Below the pieces are notes generated by a model. It was not told the origin of the DNA. It worked only from the letters and a program-made list of their open reading frames with translations, and did not search any database. A stretch of DNA of 64,000 nt from Isoetes taiwanensis (Eukaryota; Streptophyta; Lycopodiopsida; Isoetales; Isoetaceae), in the NCBI GenBank assembly GCA_021234155.1, contig JAJEKV010000001.1:30952177-31016176 (forward strand). The letters are read 5' to 3'. Shown here one piece after another: positions 48,600-64,000 of this stretch; position 1 is the first letter of the stretch; each line of letters starts with the position of its first letter. Position numbers and translations under genes: made by a program.

Positions 48600-50097
48600 C
48601 CTTAGGAACAGGCACCGGAGTCTTAGTATAATTAACTTTAAGATCCAAGAAGCCCTCCTTAATTCTGATTTTGAGATCTTTCTTCCATGCAGAGTTGATC
48701 AACTTAGATATACAAACCGAGGGGTAGTTAGTTTAAGGAATGTTACCTCAATAACTTCCTCCAAGATCTTGGAGATAACTGTCAGGTGAGTCCGAGTCCA
48801 AAAGGCAGGGGGAAGATTAGGGAAGGAAATCCATCTGGAGGTTCGGATGTCGTCTTCCTTCCCCGGGATGAAATCAGGAGTCCATCTCATGATATAAAAA
48901 GGAGAGTTACTGATCAAATCTAACTTCCTTTTAAGAATATAATTAATGCAAACCTCATCTTTGCAGACAACCTGAAAAGTTTTACTGTCAAGCTTCAGAA
49001 TAGAGAGGATGGGGATGTGTTGGGATTTGGTAATCCATAATTTGACTTCTCCCTGAGAGGGACAATTCCGCGGGAAGTGAATAAGAATAGCTTTCCTGGA
49101 AATATGTCAGTAGCAGAAGAGTCCAAGATACCATAGAGATAATTGAAGTCCCCATTTAGAACATTCTGACTGCCAGAGCATGTTGGAGAATAATCTGAAG
49201 AATTACTTTTCATAAGAATATTTTTATAAGAGAGAGGGGAGTTCAAACCTTTTGCCTTGTCGCTTTTGCCAATCACCGGGATGGAATTCCTGATTTTGTT
49301 CTCTCCGACTTTTGTTTTCGTTATGTTAAGCGCTGAGAGCTTCACTTCATTGCAATTGCCACAATCACAAGAGTCCATCTCTGCTGGATTGAAGAACCTG
49401 TTGCTGTCTTCGATCTTGCAATTCTTCGCACTCTTTTTACGTCTCATCTGGTAAACTTCCGGCGAGGTAGAGATATCATTCAGAGGCTCGTCAATCGTCA
49501 ATCCTGCCTTAAAAGATTTTCGGTGCCTCTCAATAACATGATCCTCAGCCTCTTCCCATCTTTTAATAAGGTTGTGATAGCATCAGAGGATTCCTTCAAG
49601 CCGTCCCATAGAATAATCAAAATTTTCACTTTTGCCAGCATTTCATCCATAAAAGATCGAAAAATACTATTCTTCATACTACAGCAGTCCGACTCAGTGT
49701 GACCCTGTTTTACAGTGATCAATTTATAAAGGGTATTATATGTTTCCTGCACGAATCCAAGCATGTTCCAGACCCAATCCCTGTCATTGGCTCTACCTTC
49801 CCAATAGTCCCTGTCAATAGTCTCCATTTTTTTCCTACATGCCCGAATTCTCACTTCCTCATGGACTCCCATGCAGAAAGCAGCTGCCCTTTGTTGGTCC
49901 TTGATAATCTCGAACCCGGTGTATATCTCCTTTAGTAGCTTCCATGCCTTATCCTTCCGGTCCTCCAACCATAAAATCTGCGTCCACTCATCATCCTCAA
50001 TATCAACCTGTTTCCCAGAAGATCCTGCCATATTCCCCTTTGTCTTCATATTTCTAGAAAAGCCTAGCAGCTCGACACAGAGGAAAGCTCGAGACAA
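48600..50097 (-). pseudogene. L1-like ORF1 relic with intact N-terminal part
   Basis: The minus-strand frame 50097-49498 gives 199 residues: an acidic helical N-terminus (MAGSSGKQVDIEDDEWTQIL) and long charged helices. Frame 49501-48995 overlaps it by a few bases, implying a frameshift, and continues Ser/Asn/Lys-rich. After another shift at about 49040 comes a DUF4283-type core (ILKLDSKTFQVVC, FYIMRWTPDFIPG, RWISFPNLPPAFW). The last block matches the L1 ORF1 relic at 42.6-43.4 kb. No RT follows on the left. Confidence 0.6.
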
Positions 50098-51702
50098 ACG
50101 AGGGAGACGAAGACGACAGAGTAGCAGTTACCAGAAAGATCGCAAACATTTTCCCTTACCCCCAAGGACCAAGGAAATAACTGTCAATCAATAACCTTCC
50201 CTCTCCTCCCGAACTGCGAATGACAAGAAAGCCCGTACCTGCAAAAATCCAAGAACAAGAAAAACTGAAATTCCCTACCCTGCTAGGACCTCAAGATCTG
50301 ACACGGAATCCAAGAAAGAGAAGAGGGGAATAAAGCTAGTTGGCTACAAACAATCTCCAGACCACCATGTCGATATCACTGATGTACTGTACTGGCTGAA
50401 GATCAAATAAGGCTGCCCAACAATATAAAGGCTCAACACCAAATTCAATTGGGGCACTTATAGTGAAGAGATTACGCTCAAATCTATTTCCAAGAAAAGG
50501 CGGAGAATTGTGAGCAGCCACCCTTAAAGATCCTGGTCTGGCAAAGCATAACACACACACACACACACAAAAAAAATTTGAACCCGAGCCTACAGAAACC
50601 AAATCTAGAACTAGAATCGAAAGCTACTCTAATCAAATTTTCAACAAGAACAATGGAATCCTGGAAAAACTCGGGAGCGCGAGTGATTCCTAACCCCTGG
50701 AGAACAGCTTCAAGCAAAGCCTCATCCATCGGGATTGGGAAATTCTCCCTGGGGCCAGGCAGTGGCAAGGACCCCTTCGTGAGCGCCTAACGTTCATCTC
50801 CGTCCATGTTTGCTCTCCTGTCCCTATATCTTCTATCATGTTTATTAAAACTTTGTATACATCTAACATTTGAAATTATATTTGTTCCTACATCTTTATG
50901 GGTTATATTGCATCTTTCAATTCAGACATTTGATTTGGCGAATATTCTATGTTGGATTCTAAATCAAAGCCTATTAGAATTTTGAGAAGAGAACTCCATT
51001 TCAGTGTCAATGGTGCAGATCGGACGTATGGTTGAAGCAAAAAAAAAACCCCCCCTGTAAGCGCGGCCTGTCGGAATGAATCCTGATAATCATGAGTGGA
51101 TGAATCCTCAAGAACGGATCTCAGCGCGGCCAGGAGTCTGGAGTGAATCCCCTGCCAGTCCTAGCGAGGAATCAAAGCACAGAGGAGACGGATGTGCTCT
51201 GCCCTGGAGGATTTGAAGCCCTGTCCTTATGGGATTTGAACCCACCATCACCAAGCGAGAAACCGAAAGATTCAAGAAATACAAGAGCAATTTCTGAAAC
51301 ACAGAACAAAGAAAAGATGCCCTAAGTTGCCTAATGTATGGCTTCTGTCCTAAATCGGATGATTCCTGCCAGAAGCAAAAAAGGAAAGCTCCAAATTTCC
51401 TTCCTCAGACCATTGAGTTCACTTAAACAAACATGACACAAACACACCACTGAAATAGAAACTTGCCCCTCGCAACAAAAAAGCAGCTCAAACATGCACA
51501 AACATACGATTCTCTATACAATACAATACCAGAATCATAGTTTCCACCATTGCGAGAATACCCTCCCCCAATACCAAACGAATTGGGTAAACTTAATCAT
51601 TTAGCCAAATTTGTACAACAAAAGAGATACAATTGGGATTTTGCTTCCAAATAAGAAATGCGCATGGCTATTCTTACAAGTAACATTAAAGAATTCTAAT
51701 AA
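50098..51702. other. Probable 5' flank of the L1 relic; no gene recognised
   Basis: Includes a (CA)n stretch at about 50551-50570. No protein domain or RNA gene seen. Confidence 0.45.
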
Positions 51703-52239
51703 AAAGTTACCCAAATACCCTTATTGTTTGCTAAAATTATTGAAATGACCCTCAACCTCAAAGGCATTTCAATAATAAAAATAGTAATAATTTTTTTATA
51801 ATAATCTGAACGCAAATGTGCTCTTCAAAAATTATAGACAAAAAAAAGAGTTTTCTAATAAGCCTAATATCACCTGATTTTAAGATCGTAACATAAATTA
51901 TGACATTTTACTCATAAAATTTTATGAATTCAAGACAAGCATAACTTTACATCAGTAACTTCAATTCAAAAAATCTTGTACTTTAGTTCAAATAATCTTG
52001 TACTTGTTTGAAAGATCTCATCATTGTCTCCAATTCATTTAAAGGGCACACTTGCATTCGGATTATCATAAAAAATTATACTATTTTTATTGAAATGCCC
52101 TTGGTTGAGGGGCATTTTAGCAAATAAAAGTATCTCGGTAACTTCCTTGCATTCGGATTATTATAAAAAATTTATTAATTTTATTGAAATGCCCTTGGTT
52201 GAGGGGCATTTTAGCAAATAAAAGTATCTCGGTAACTTT
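51703..52239. mobile_element. Foldback/MITE-like element with duplicated right arm
   Basis: The left arm (51703 to about 51818) begins AAAGTTACC and includes GCATTTCAATAATAAAAATA. The right end is the reverse complement in kind, occurring twice in tandem with a 94-bp period (52051-52144, 52145-52238) and ending GGTAACTTT. Within each arm AAATGCCC and GGGGCATTT form a small hairpin. Noncoding. Confidence 0.75.
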
Positions 52240-52568
52240 CCCTTCTGATAAACACACAACCTTGCTAAGAATAGAGCATATTCTTGCGGATAAGAACCGA
52301 AGGGTGAAGATGCTTGACAATAAACCAAATGAATTTTAATTGATTAGTTAAAAATACATGACCTCAATCCTATGTTATAGGAAGAAGAGAGCACTCGTTG
52401 TCAAGCATCAGCTCCTTCAATACAGGAAACTATGCAACTCAAGCATATTCAAAATTGACATTATCTCGCTTTTTTATTTCCATACCTTAATACACTTTTC
52501 CCGCAAAATCCAAAGCCGGAGAACCTGTAGCCATCTCTACATATTTTTCTATTTTGTGCTAATCACCA
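52240..52568. other. 3' flank of the DEAD-box helicase gene
   Basis: AT-rich; presumably 3' UTR and polyadenylation region of the minus-strand gene. Confidence 0.5.
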
Positions 52569-58152
<5,584 letters not shown>

Positions 58153-59079
58153 GCTGGTAAAATGACGACTGAACGGCGTGCGAGTTGAATTTGAAGTCTC
58201 TTTTTTAAATTACCTAAGAAGATTCATTTGCTTTCGAAATGAAAGTTGGGGATTATGGTATTGCCTTTACACCTTACAACAAAAATCATCGCGAGGCGGT
58301 TGCAAACATTTCTTCTAGACTTGGTGTAGGTCCATTTAGATCCCAAATTACTAGGATGACTAAAAAAAAAGGATGTACTATGCACAATAAAATGGGTGGA
58401 ATAACATTAAGATCACAGATTGTACATACATTTTATGATTTTGCAATATTCACATGTAGAAATCGAATTCAAATCGGGCGCATGCCAAAGTGCCCCATTT
58501 GAGGCATCCAATTTGATGGGCTCCATGCTGGCGACTACCAAATAACAATACATAAAAACAATGTAAATACGGAAATAATTGGGTCTCAATTGGGTGGGCA
58601 CCAAACTTGTGGGGACATTTCTAGCAAGTTAGGTTCTCATAATCTCCCCAGTAGGCACGCCCTTCTCTACGTGTTCATGACAGCATGTTTCATCTGGTCC
58701 ATTCCCTGCAGGAATTCCTCATAACCCTTCAACTTGCTTGGATCCTCCTCATCCGCTGACGTGCTCTCCTCATCATCTTTGTGGTCTTAGTGACTTCGTC
58801 ACCCCCTAGTTCCAAATGTTAATTTAGATCTTTGGCCACTCGCAACAACCACATACGAGTCCTGGACCAGCCAATGTGTTAATGGAGTCTTTCTTCTTTC
58901 TAAATTTAGCAAGCTGCATTGCGCTTCCTATCAGTTTGCTTTGTTCGTGCAATCTCCAACTTTGCATGTGAAGATAAGTACGGTAAGACAAGTTATTCAT
59001 GGAAGTGTGGTAATGCTAAGTAGAAGATAAAATTTGCATGAAACATCATGTTATGTAAGGTAAGTCTTTTTTGGCTATA
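58153..59079. other. Upstream of the helicase gene; no gene recognised
   Basis: Presumed promoter and 5' UTR next to 58152, then noncoding DNA. Confidence 0.5.
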
Positions 59080-59545
59080 CATCAAATTGCGTGCTCGCAC
59101 AACTTCAATGCCTCGTGTGAGCGAACACTTGCATAGTCTTTCCTTGGCCACATATCAAATTGGGTGCCCGCCCAATTTGGATGCCTAGTGCAAGCAAAAA
59201 CTTGTATAGGACTTTGTGCTAGCAGTCGTGGTGAGACGACGGACGCAAGCATTATTCGGAATGATTGGGCGTAAAGCGTATGTAGTTGGCCTTGTAAGTC
59301 TGTCCTCAAATCACTCTGGGGTTGCTAGTTGTGGATTAAACGTGGCTCAAATTAAGCCCTTGTGTTCCTTCTCTTAGCTCATGTCTTTGGTGGTGAGTCT
59401 CTAATTGACACCACTTTCTAGGGAGAAGAGCACTGGTTAACGAAAGAATGATGCATAGGACATCAAGTTGTAGGTAACCTTTGGTAGAGCTACACATCTA
59501 ATTGGGCACCTGCCCAATTTGGATGCCTAGTACAAACTCATAAAA
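59080..59545. repeat. Three copies of a short motif with a palindromic core
   Basis: Units at about 59080, 59150 and 59488 share CATC/TAAATTG(C/G)G(T/C)G(C/A)..., a palindrome-like AATTGGG-TGCC-CGCCCAATT core and GGATGCCTAGT. The fragment of 16S rRNA lies between the second and third copy. Confidence 0.55.
59233..59320 (+). pseudogene. Plastid-type 16S rRNA gene fragment (nuclear insertion)
   Basis: GACGGACGCAAGCATTATTC, then GGAATGATTGGGCGTAAAGC, then GTAGTTGGC and TCCTCAAATC match the conserved 16S stretch GCAAGCGTTATCCGGAATGATTGGGCG...GTAGGTGGC...CGTCAAATC in the 500-600 region (530-loop side). It carries a number of substitutions and stops after about 90 bases. A transferred organelle fragment is the simplest reading. 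The GGAATGATTGGGCG form points to plastid, but mitochondrial origin is not excluded. Confidence 0.75.
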
Positions 59546-59599
59546 ACTTGCTAGATTGGATACATGTCACGACTAAAGATGAGTTGCGTGGAATTTTAA

Positions 59600-60200
59600 G
59601 GGCATAAGAATAGAATAGAATAGAATAGAATAGAATAGAATAGAATAGAATAGAATAGGTTTTTAGCGTCCACGGAGACCAATTGGCCTATGGGACCCAA
59701 ACAAAAAGAGAGCAGCAAGCGTATTACTGACAGGATTAAAAAACCTCCGCCCCGAAGGGTTTTCGAGAGAAAATCCTTAGTAGTAATAAGTGTGCTGGCA
59801 CGCTGTACAATTGTATAGGACAGTTCAATACCGTCCCGGAGGACACAACTGAGTCCGTGCATCCATAACCTCCTAGAGGTATGACCCCAGCAAATCCACT
59901 AATGCCGTATTCAATAACTCATGCAACGGTTGGCCAGGCACTAGTAACCGAACATACCGCTCTCGGATATGGGCAAGCACTGGGCAGATCTGGAGGGCAT
60001 GACATTCATCCTCAATGGCGTCCTGGTGGCAACACTGGCAAAGCCTTTGCTCTCGTGCTTCCCGAGCCCAACGTCCTGTCTCAATGCGGAGGCGATGTGC
60101 ACCCGTGCGAATGGAAGCTATTGTCATGAACCTACTCGAAAACAAGAAAAATACGTGGAAAATACGCAAGAAATACGCCAAGATCGGCAAAGAATCTGAT
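59600..60200 (-). mobile_element. Non-L1 LINE 3' end with (TTCTA)n tail
   Basis: The minus-strand frame encodes the family domain RTGAHRLRIETGRWA, LCQCCHQDAIEDECHALQIC and PVLAHIRERY. Its 3' UTR ends in a pentanucleotide array (AATAG on plus, 59608-59656). It is 5'-truncated at about 60200. Knuckle residues (CxxC, H, C) are intact. Confidence 0.75.
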
Positions 60201-60396
60201 ATATGAACATGAATCAAGAATACAATGGCCCGAAGGCAAGCAGGAACACGAGACAGATGCCTAGAACGCTCAAGACTAGCATTGAACCGGAATGGTTCGA
60301 CAAGAAGGAGGTGCCTCCTTATATATCTAAGCCGACGGTCAGGATTGCGCCACTCCAATGGATGAGATTGCGCCGAGTGTCGCGCATGCATTTAGG

Positions 60397-60414
60397 TTCT
60401 AGAATATTCTAGAA
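60397..60414. promoter_or_regulatory. Perfect four-unit heat shock element
   Basis: TTCTAGAATATTCTAGAA has four alternating TTC/GAA units at exact 5-base spacing and lies in a 24-bp perfect palindrome (60394-60417). This is the ideal binding site for trimeric heat shock factors. It lies beside LINE and gypsy debris and no promoter is obvious, so function is unproven. Confidence 0.6.
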
Positions 60415-60469
60415 CCTCCTGGAGATAGTCCCACATATGAGGAAGACGTGAAGGAATGTCTTCAACAAA

Positions 60470-60535
60470 TATTGGTAGCGCACTTGGCAACTCGCAACTG
60501 GAAGGTTGCGAGTTCAAACCTTGTCTTGTGCAACT
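60470..60535 (+). mobile_element. tRNA-like SINE head
   Basis: TTGGTAGCGCACTTGGCA (A-box-like) and GCGAGTTCAAACC (B-box-like) lie about 40 bases apart, with a strong CTCGCAAC/GTTGCGAG stem between. No acceptor stem forms, so it is not a functional tRNA gene. Confidence 0.45.
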
Positions 60536-60551
60536 ACCCTTTTGCATCTGT

Positions 60552-60619
60552 GTGACGACCATCTTTTGTACATACGAGTATAATGATCGTATGGTACGAA
60601 TATCTGTATGGTCGTCACA
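60552..60619 (-). repeat. Candidate 3' LTR of the chromodomain gypsy element (68 bp)
   Basis: The segment is bounded by TGTGACGACCAT and ATGGTCGTCACA, a 12-bp inverted pair. On the minus strand it directly follows the chromodomain ORF end and a purine tract (AGGAGGGGGATGG). That is the expected position of a 3' LTR, but 68 bp would be extremely short. The matching 5' LTR would be beyond 64000. Confidence 0.5.
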
Positions 60620-60900
60620 CCATCCCCCTCCTACGACGGTGACGAGTCCTCGGAGCTGGGGCCGGAGTACTCAAACTTGGCTTGTTCGGGTAACGTCGGT
60701 GAAACTCCACAATTTTGTCAGGCGCATTAGTCAGATTCTCGGCAGGCTCCTAGGTTCTATCACTTGGCGAGTAACCTTCCCAATCGACAAAGTAATACAA
60801 TCGTCGACGAAGAAACTTGGAGTCCAGAATCTCTCGAACCTCAAACTCCTCATGATCATCAATCTCGACTGGTGGTGGAGGTGGAGGTACTCGATCTGGA
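60620..60900 (-). pseudogene. Chromodomain at the integrase C-terminus
   Basis: FEVREILDSK, LYYFVDWEGYSPSD and NLTNAPDKIVEFHRRYP form a classic chromovirus chromodomain. The Trp of the expected TWEP is a TAG stop (about 60748), which removes the last helix. A basic RTRHRRRRG tail ends the ORF. Such domains steer integration to marked chromatin. Confidence 0.8.
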
Positions 60901-62240
60901 AATGGATTCGCCATATAGGGTTCCAACAAAGACACATGGAACACTGGGTGAAGCCGAACTGATGGCGGAAGCTCAAGACAGAAAGCAGCATCACCAACTC
61001 GTTCAATAATCCGATAGGGACCTAAGCGCCGGTAGTCGAGCTTGTTACAAAGAGGATTTGTCGGCAAATCCCAACATAAGAGCCAAACGAGATCACCAAC
61101 GCAAAATGAGGGCGCCCCGGCGATCTTGTCCGCATGATAACGATAACGTGCTTGAGCCTGGAGGAGATGGTATTGAAGATCATCCTGGAGTATGCGGAGC
61201 TTCTCGAGCCTGTCTTCGGCACTGGGATTGACTGAGTCATATCCAGGAGCAGTGAAAAACCAACGGGGATGCATGCCGAAATTAATAAAGAACGGAGTCT
61301 GGCCTGTGAAGGCATGGACAGAATTATTGTAAGAAAATTCTGCCAGTGGTAGTCAATCAACCCAATCATCCTACTGATAATTGATGAAGCATCGCAAATA
61401 CTGCTCAAGTTTTGATTAGTGTGCTCCACCTGCCCATTGGTCTCCGGGTGATGTCCGAAAGAGAGCGAACGTTCCACATGCAAGAGTTGCAATAAATGCT
61501 TCCAAAAGCTAGCAGCAAACTGAGGGCCACGGTCATTGACAATGTTATCTGGTAAGCCATGGAATCGAATCACCTCTCGAAGCAAGAGAACCGCTGTGGC
61601 TTCACTAGAGATAGAAGTGCTGCAAGGAATGAAATGTGCCATCTTGGAAAAACGGTCAACAGCAACAAGAATGGCATCATGGCCCTGGGAGGATGGAAGC
61701 TCGACAATAAAATCCACTGAAATACTCTTCCAAGGACCGGCTGGAATTGGTAAAAGCTGAAGCAGGCCATGTGGGCGGTGCTTGGGAGCTTTTGCACGAC
61801 AGCAAATATCACATGAGCGTACAAAAAGTCTCAGCGGTCTTGGCGGAGACCTGGCCACCAATAATCTCGAGCAATAAGTTCCAGAGTCTTGGCAATGCCA
61901 AAATGGCCGGCAAGAGGAGAATCATGACAGGACTGCAGAACTTGAAGTCGAGGGGCACCATCCGGAATATACAGGAATCCATCATGAAACAGAAGTCCAT
62001 CTCGAACCTCAAAATGATCATAGTCCAACATCATTTGTCGGGAAGTGCTGAGCCAAGCTGTGATATTATGTCCTGCGCCAATGGATCAGAAGGAAGAGAT
62101 GCTCGAACATACTCCAACAAGGATGTATCATGAGGCCTTTCGAACAAAGTGATGGCTATGAGCTGTAAACGATCAGGTCCTAGAATAACCTGTGATTGCT
62201 GATCAAATGCTGGCTCCCCCGCCTTAGGTTCGAAATAAGA
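60901..62240 (-). pseudogene. Integrase of the chromodomain gypsy element, frameshifted
   Basis: The zinc-binding HHCC domain is split over frames (HDSPLAGHFGIAKTLELI, then RSCDICCRAK). The catalytic core has SVDFIVELP, VNDRGPQF and HPETNGQVEHTNQ, i.e. the D,D,E triad. Frameshifts lie near 61860 and 61380. The GPY/F-like region and the linker to the chromodomain (VGDLVWLLC, LGPYRIIERVG, LHPVFHVSLL) follow at 61274-60900. Confidence 0.85.
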
Positions 62241-62282
62241 TTTATGAGAAAGAGCATCTGGTTTCCCTTGAAGCGTGTCAGG

Positions 62283-63470
62283 CTAAAACTTGATGATGAA
62301 ATCAAAGCAGGATAGCACCTGTGTATGCCACCGAGCCTGACGACGATTAAGACCTCGAGCAGACTGGAAATACTCCAGATTGCGATGGTCCGTATACACA
62401 GTCACCTTATGAGGAGAACCCTTAAGAAATCGTCGCCACTCCTGAAAAGAGTCAACAATTGCCAAAAGTTCCTTATCGTAAATAAGATAGTTGATTTCTG
62501 CAGCCTGGAACTTTCGGGAATGATAGGCGATCGGGTGCAGCTCATGATCATCCCCCTCTTGCGACAAGATGCTGCCAAGAGCAAAATCTGATGCATCAGC
62601 TTCGAGAATATGGGGACACACAGGATCCAGGTGTGCAAGAACAGATGATGTTGTAAAGGCATGCTTCAGAGTGATGAATGCTGATTTTGCTTCAATTGTC
62701 CACTTAAAATGAACATCCTTCCTGGTGAGACGTGTCAAAGGCAAGACGATCTCCGAATAGTCCTTGATGAAGCGGCGATAAAAATTGGCAAACCCCAAGA
62801 AGCACTGTACTTTTTTAACCGAGGAAGGTATTTCCCAATCAAGAACTATGCTGACCTTCTCTAGATCCATGGTAACACCTTGAGAAGTGATGCGATAGCC
62901 TAGAAACTCGACATTGTCATGCTCGAACTGATACTTCTCCGGCTTGGCATAAAGTCCCGTAACTTCTGAAGGACCTTCCTGACATGTTCTTCACCCTCCT
63001 CCAAAGTCTTCGAATAAATCAGAATACCATCTAGATAGACGATAACAAAAAGATCCAAAAACTCTCGAAAAACATCGTTAGCCATGTGCTGAAAGACCAC
63101 TGGAGCATTAATAAGGCCGAAAGGCATGACGGTATACTCAAAATGACCGTACCGAGTTCGAAAGGCTGTCTTCCACTCATCACCTTCCCTGATACGGATA
63201 AGATTATAGGCACCTCGAAGATCAATTTTCGTGAAGTATCGTGCACCTTGGAGCCGCTCAAGTAACTCTGAAATCAGAGGGAGAGGATACCGATTATGCA
63301 CAGTGATCTTGTTGAGGCCGCGATAATCCACAACCAGCCGCAAAGAACCATCCTTCTTAGAAACAAAGAAGATGGCAGCTCCTGCGGTGACTGGGAATGT
63401 CGAATAAATCCAGTTACAAGATTCTCCTCGATATAGGTCCGCAAAGTCTCCAATTCTGTTGGCGACAAGC
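62283..63470 (-). pseudogene. Reverse transcriptase and RNase H of the chromodomain gypsy element
   Basis: [44 protein letters not shown] and [12 protein letters not shown]. The catalytic YxDD has become YLDG, so the second Asp is lost. RNase H follows at about 62690-62290 with LEADASDFALGSILSQ, YHSRKFQAAEINY, DKELLAIV and VYTDHRNLEY. A frameshift at about 62900 separates RT fingers/palm from the thumb. The enzyme cannot be active. Confidence 0.88.
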
Positions 63471-64000
63471 CATAGATAGGGCCAAATGGCGGGGTCGTCC
63501 CTGGCTAAAGATCAATGGGGCAGTCATAAGGACGATGCTCCGGAAGCTTGCTGGCTTTGACCTTATCAAAAACATCGCCAAAATCCTTGTACTTATCAGG
63601 AAGGACAGGAGCAGACATTTCTGAAGCAGAGCTAGTCGAAGGATGGACTTGGATTGCAAATGCTGATCTGGGATCTTGCCTACCAGATCTAATAAATTTG
63701 TGAAGAGAGATCTTCGAGATACGGAGCTGACGGCGTGAAGAAGCCTCTACAGAAGCAGGATCAAGAACAGGAGCGAGAGCAGGAACAGGAGCAGAAGTAG
63801 GAGCAACTGAGACAGGAATTGAAGCAGGAACTGGATCAAGAACTGGAGCAGGGGCAGGTACTGGAGCAAGAACCGGAGCAGGAGTAGAAACCGGAACTAG
63901 AGCAGGAGCTGGAGCTGGAGCAGGGACATCATCAAGAAGATAATCAGAATCTGGGGCATGAACTGGAGCAGAAGCAAGAGTCGAATCAAAACATGGAGCA
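63471..64000 (-). pseudogene. Protease-RT linker with proline-alanine repeats
   Basis: Before RT the minus strand encodes KYKDFGDVFDKVKASKLP and [10 protein letters not shown] (the usual start of the RT linker). Upstream, at 63753-64000, it encodes degenerate APVLAPVPAP-type repeats arising from repeated GGAGCAGG motifs. The protease itself would lie beyond the right edge. Confidence 0.7.

Noticed and set aside
51180-51300. Minus-strand GGTTCAAATCC as a tRNA or SINE B box
   Set aside because: No convincing A box at the right distance and no cloverleaf.

Overview
The window is nuclear DNA from a land plant. The evidence is two intron-containing or plant-type host genes (a DEAD-box RNA helicase with 14 exons and a DREB2-type AP2/ERF factor), a pectate-lyase fragment, a plastid-type 16S rRNA scrap, and dense layers of Ty3/gypsy, copia-like, L1-like and non-L1 LINE, SINE and MITE debris with long CT arrays. 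The retroelement mix and the non-L1 LINE family suggest a large repeat-rich genome, possibly a fern, lycophyte or gymnosperm. That is inference; the species was not identified.

The main discovery is at 1-8476 on the minus strand. It is the 5' part of a Ty3/gypsy retrotransposon with a 1640-bp LTR (6837-8476) and an initiator-tRNA-Met primer-binding site (6824-6835). About 6 kb of extra sequence then precedes gag-pol. The first ORF after the primer site (6245 to 5088) starts with the histone H3 tail signature MARTKQT and ends with a complete histone-fold domain close to plant H3. The two are joined by a charged, low-complexity linker of about 250 residues. A second accessory ORF (4074 to 2539) has no function I recognise. 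It is also found next to gag in a diverged second copy of the element at 34.9-36.2 kb. Between the two accessory ORFs lie about 200-bp repeats with a conserved CCAAT-containing core and a TATA box. Gag, protease and the start of reverse transcriptase follow and run off the left edge. A third gag copy lies on the plus strand at 10.2-11.0 kb. This copy carries stop codons, so it looks recently dead, but the arrangement appears to be a retrotransposon that captured a histone gene.

Region by region: 8.5-11.1 kb, flank and gag remnant; 11.4-17.1 kb, T-rich DNA with a 213-bp direct repeat, CT arrays, a tRNA-derived SINE and a LINE 3' end; 17.7-20.1 kb, TA and TAA/AAC arrays and a gypsy 3' end; 20.8-25 kb, a CACTA-like terminus, a tandem duplication and a MITE; 26.2-27.2 kb, DREB2-like gene (minus); 27.9-28.0 kb, a near-perfect hairpin; 28.7-34.8 kb, L1-like and other LINE pieces; 34.9-36.6 kb, second gypsy copy and copia gag; 38.0-40.4 kb, pectate-lyase fragment and the 3' half of an unrecognised plus-strand gene; 42.3-50.1 kb, two L1 ORF1 relics flanking a large non-L1 LINE; 51.7-52.2 kb, foldback element; 52.6-58.2 kb, DEAD-box helicase (minus); 59.2 kb, plastid-like 16S fragment; 59.6-60.2 kb, LINE 3' end; 60.4 kb, a perfect heat-shock-element palindrome; 60.55-64 kb, a decayed chromodomain gypsy element (chromovirus, minus) with an apparently tiny LTR.

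Only the helicase and DREB2 genes look intact. The gene at 39.4-40.4 kb has consistent splice phases but an in-frame TGA. Most other coding signals are broken transposon proteins.
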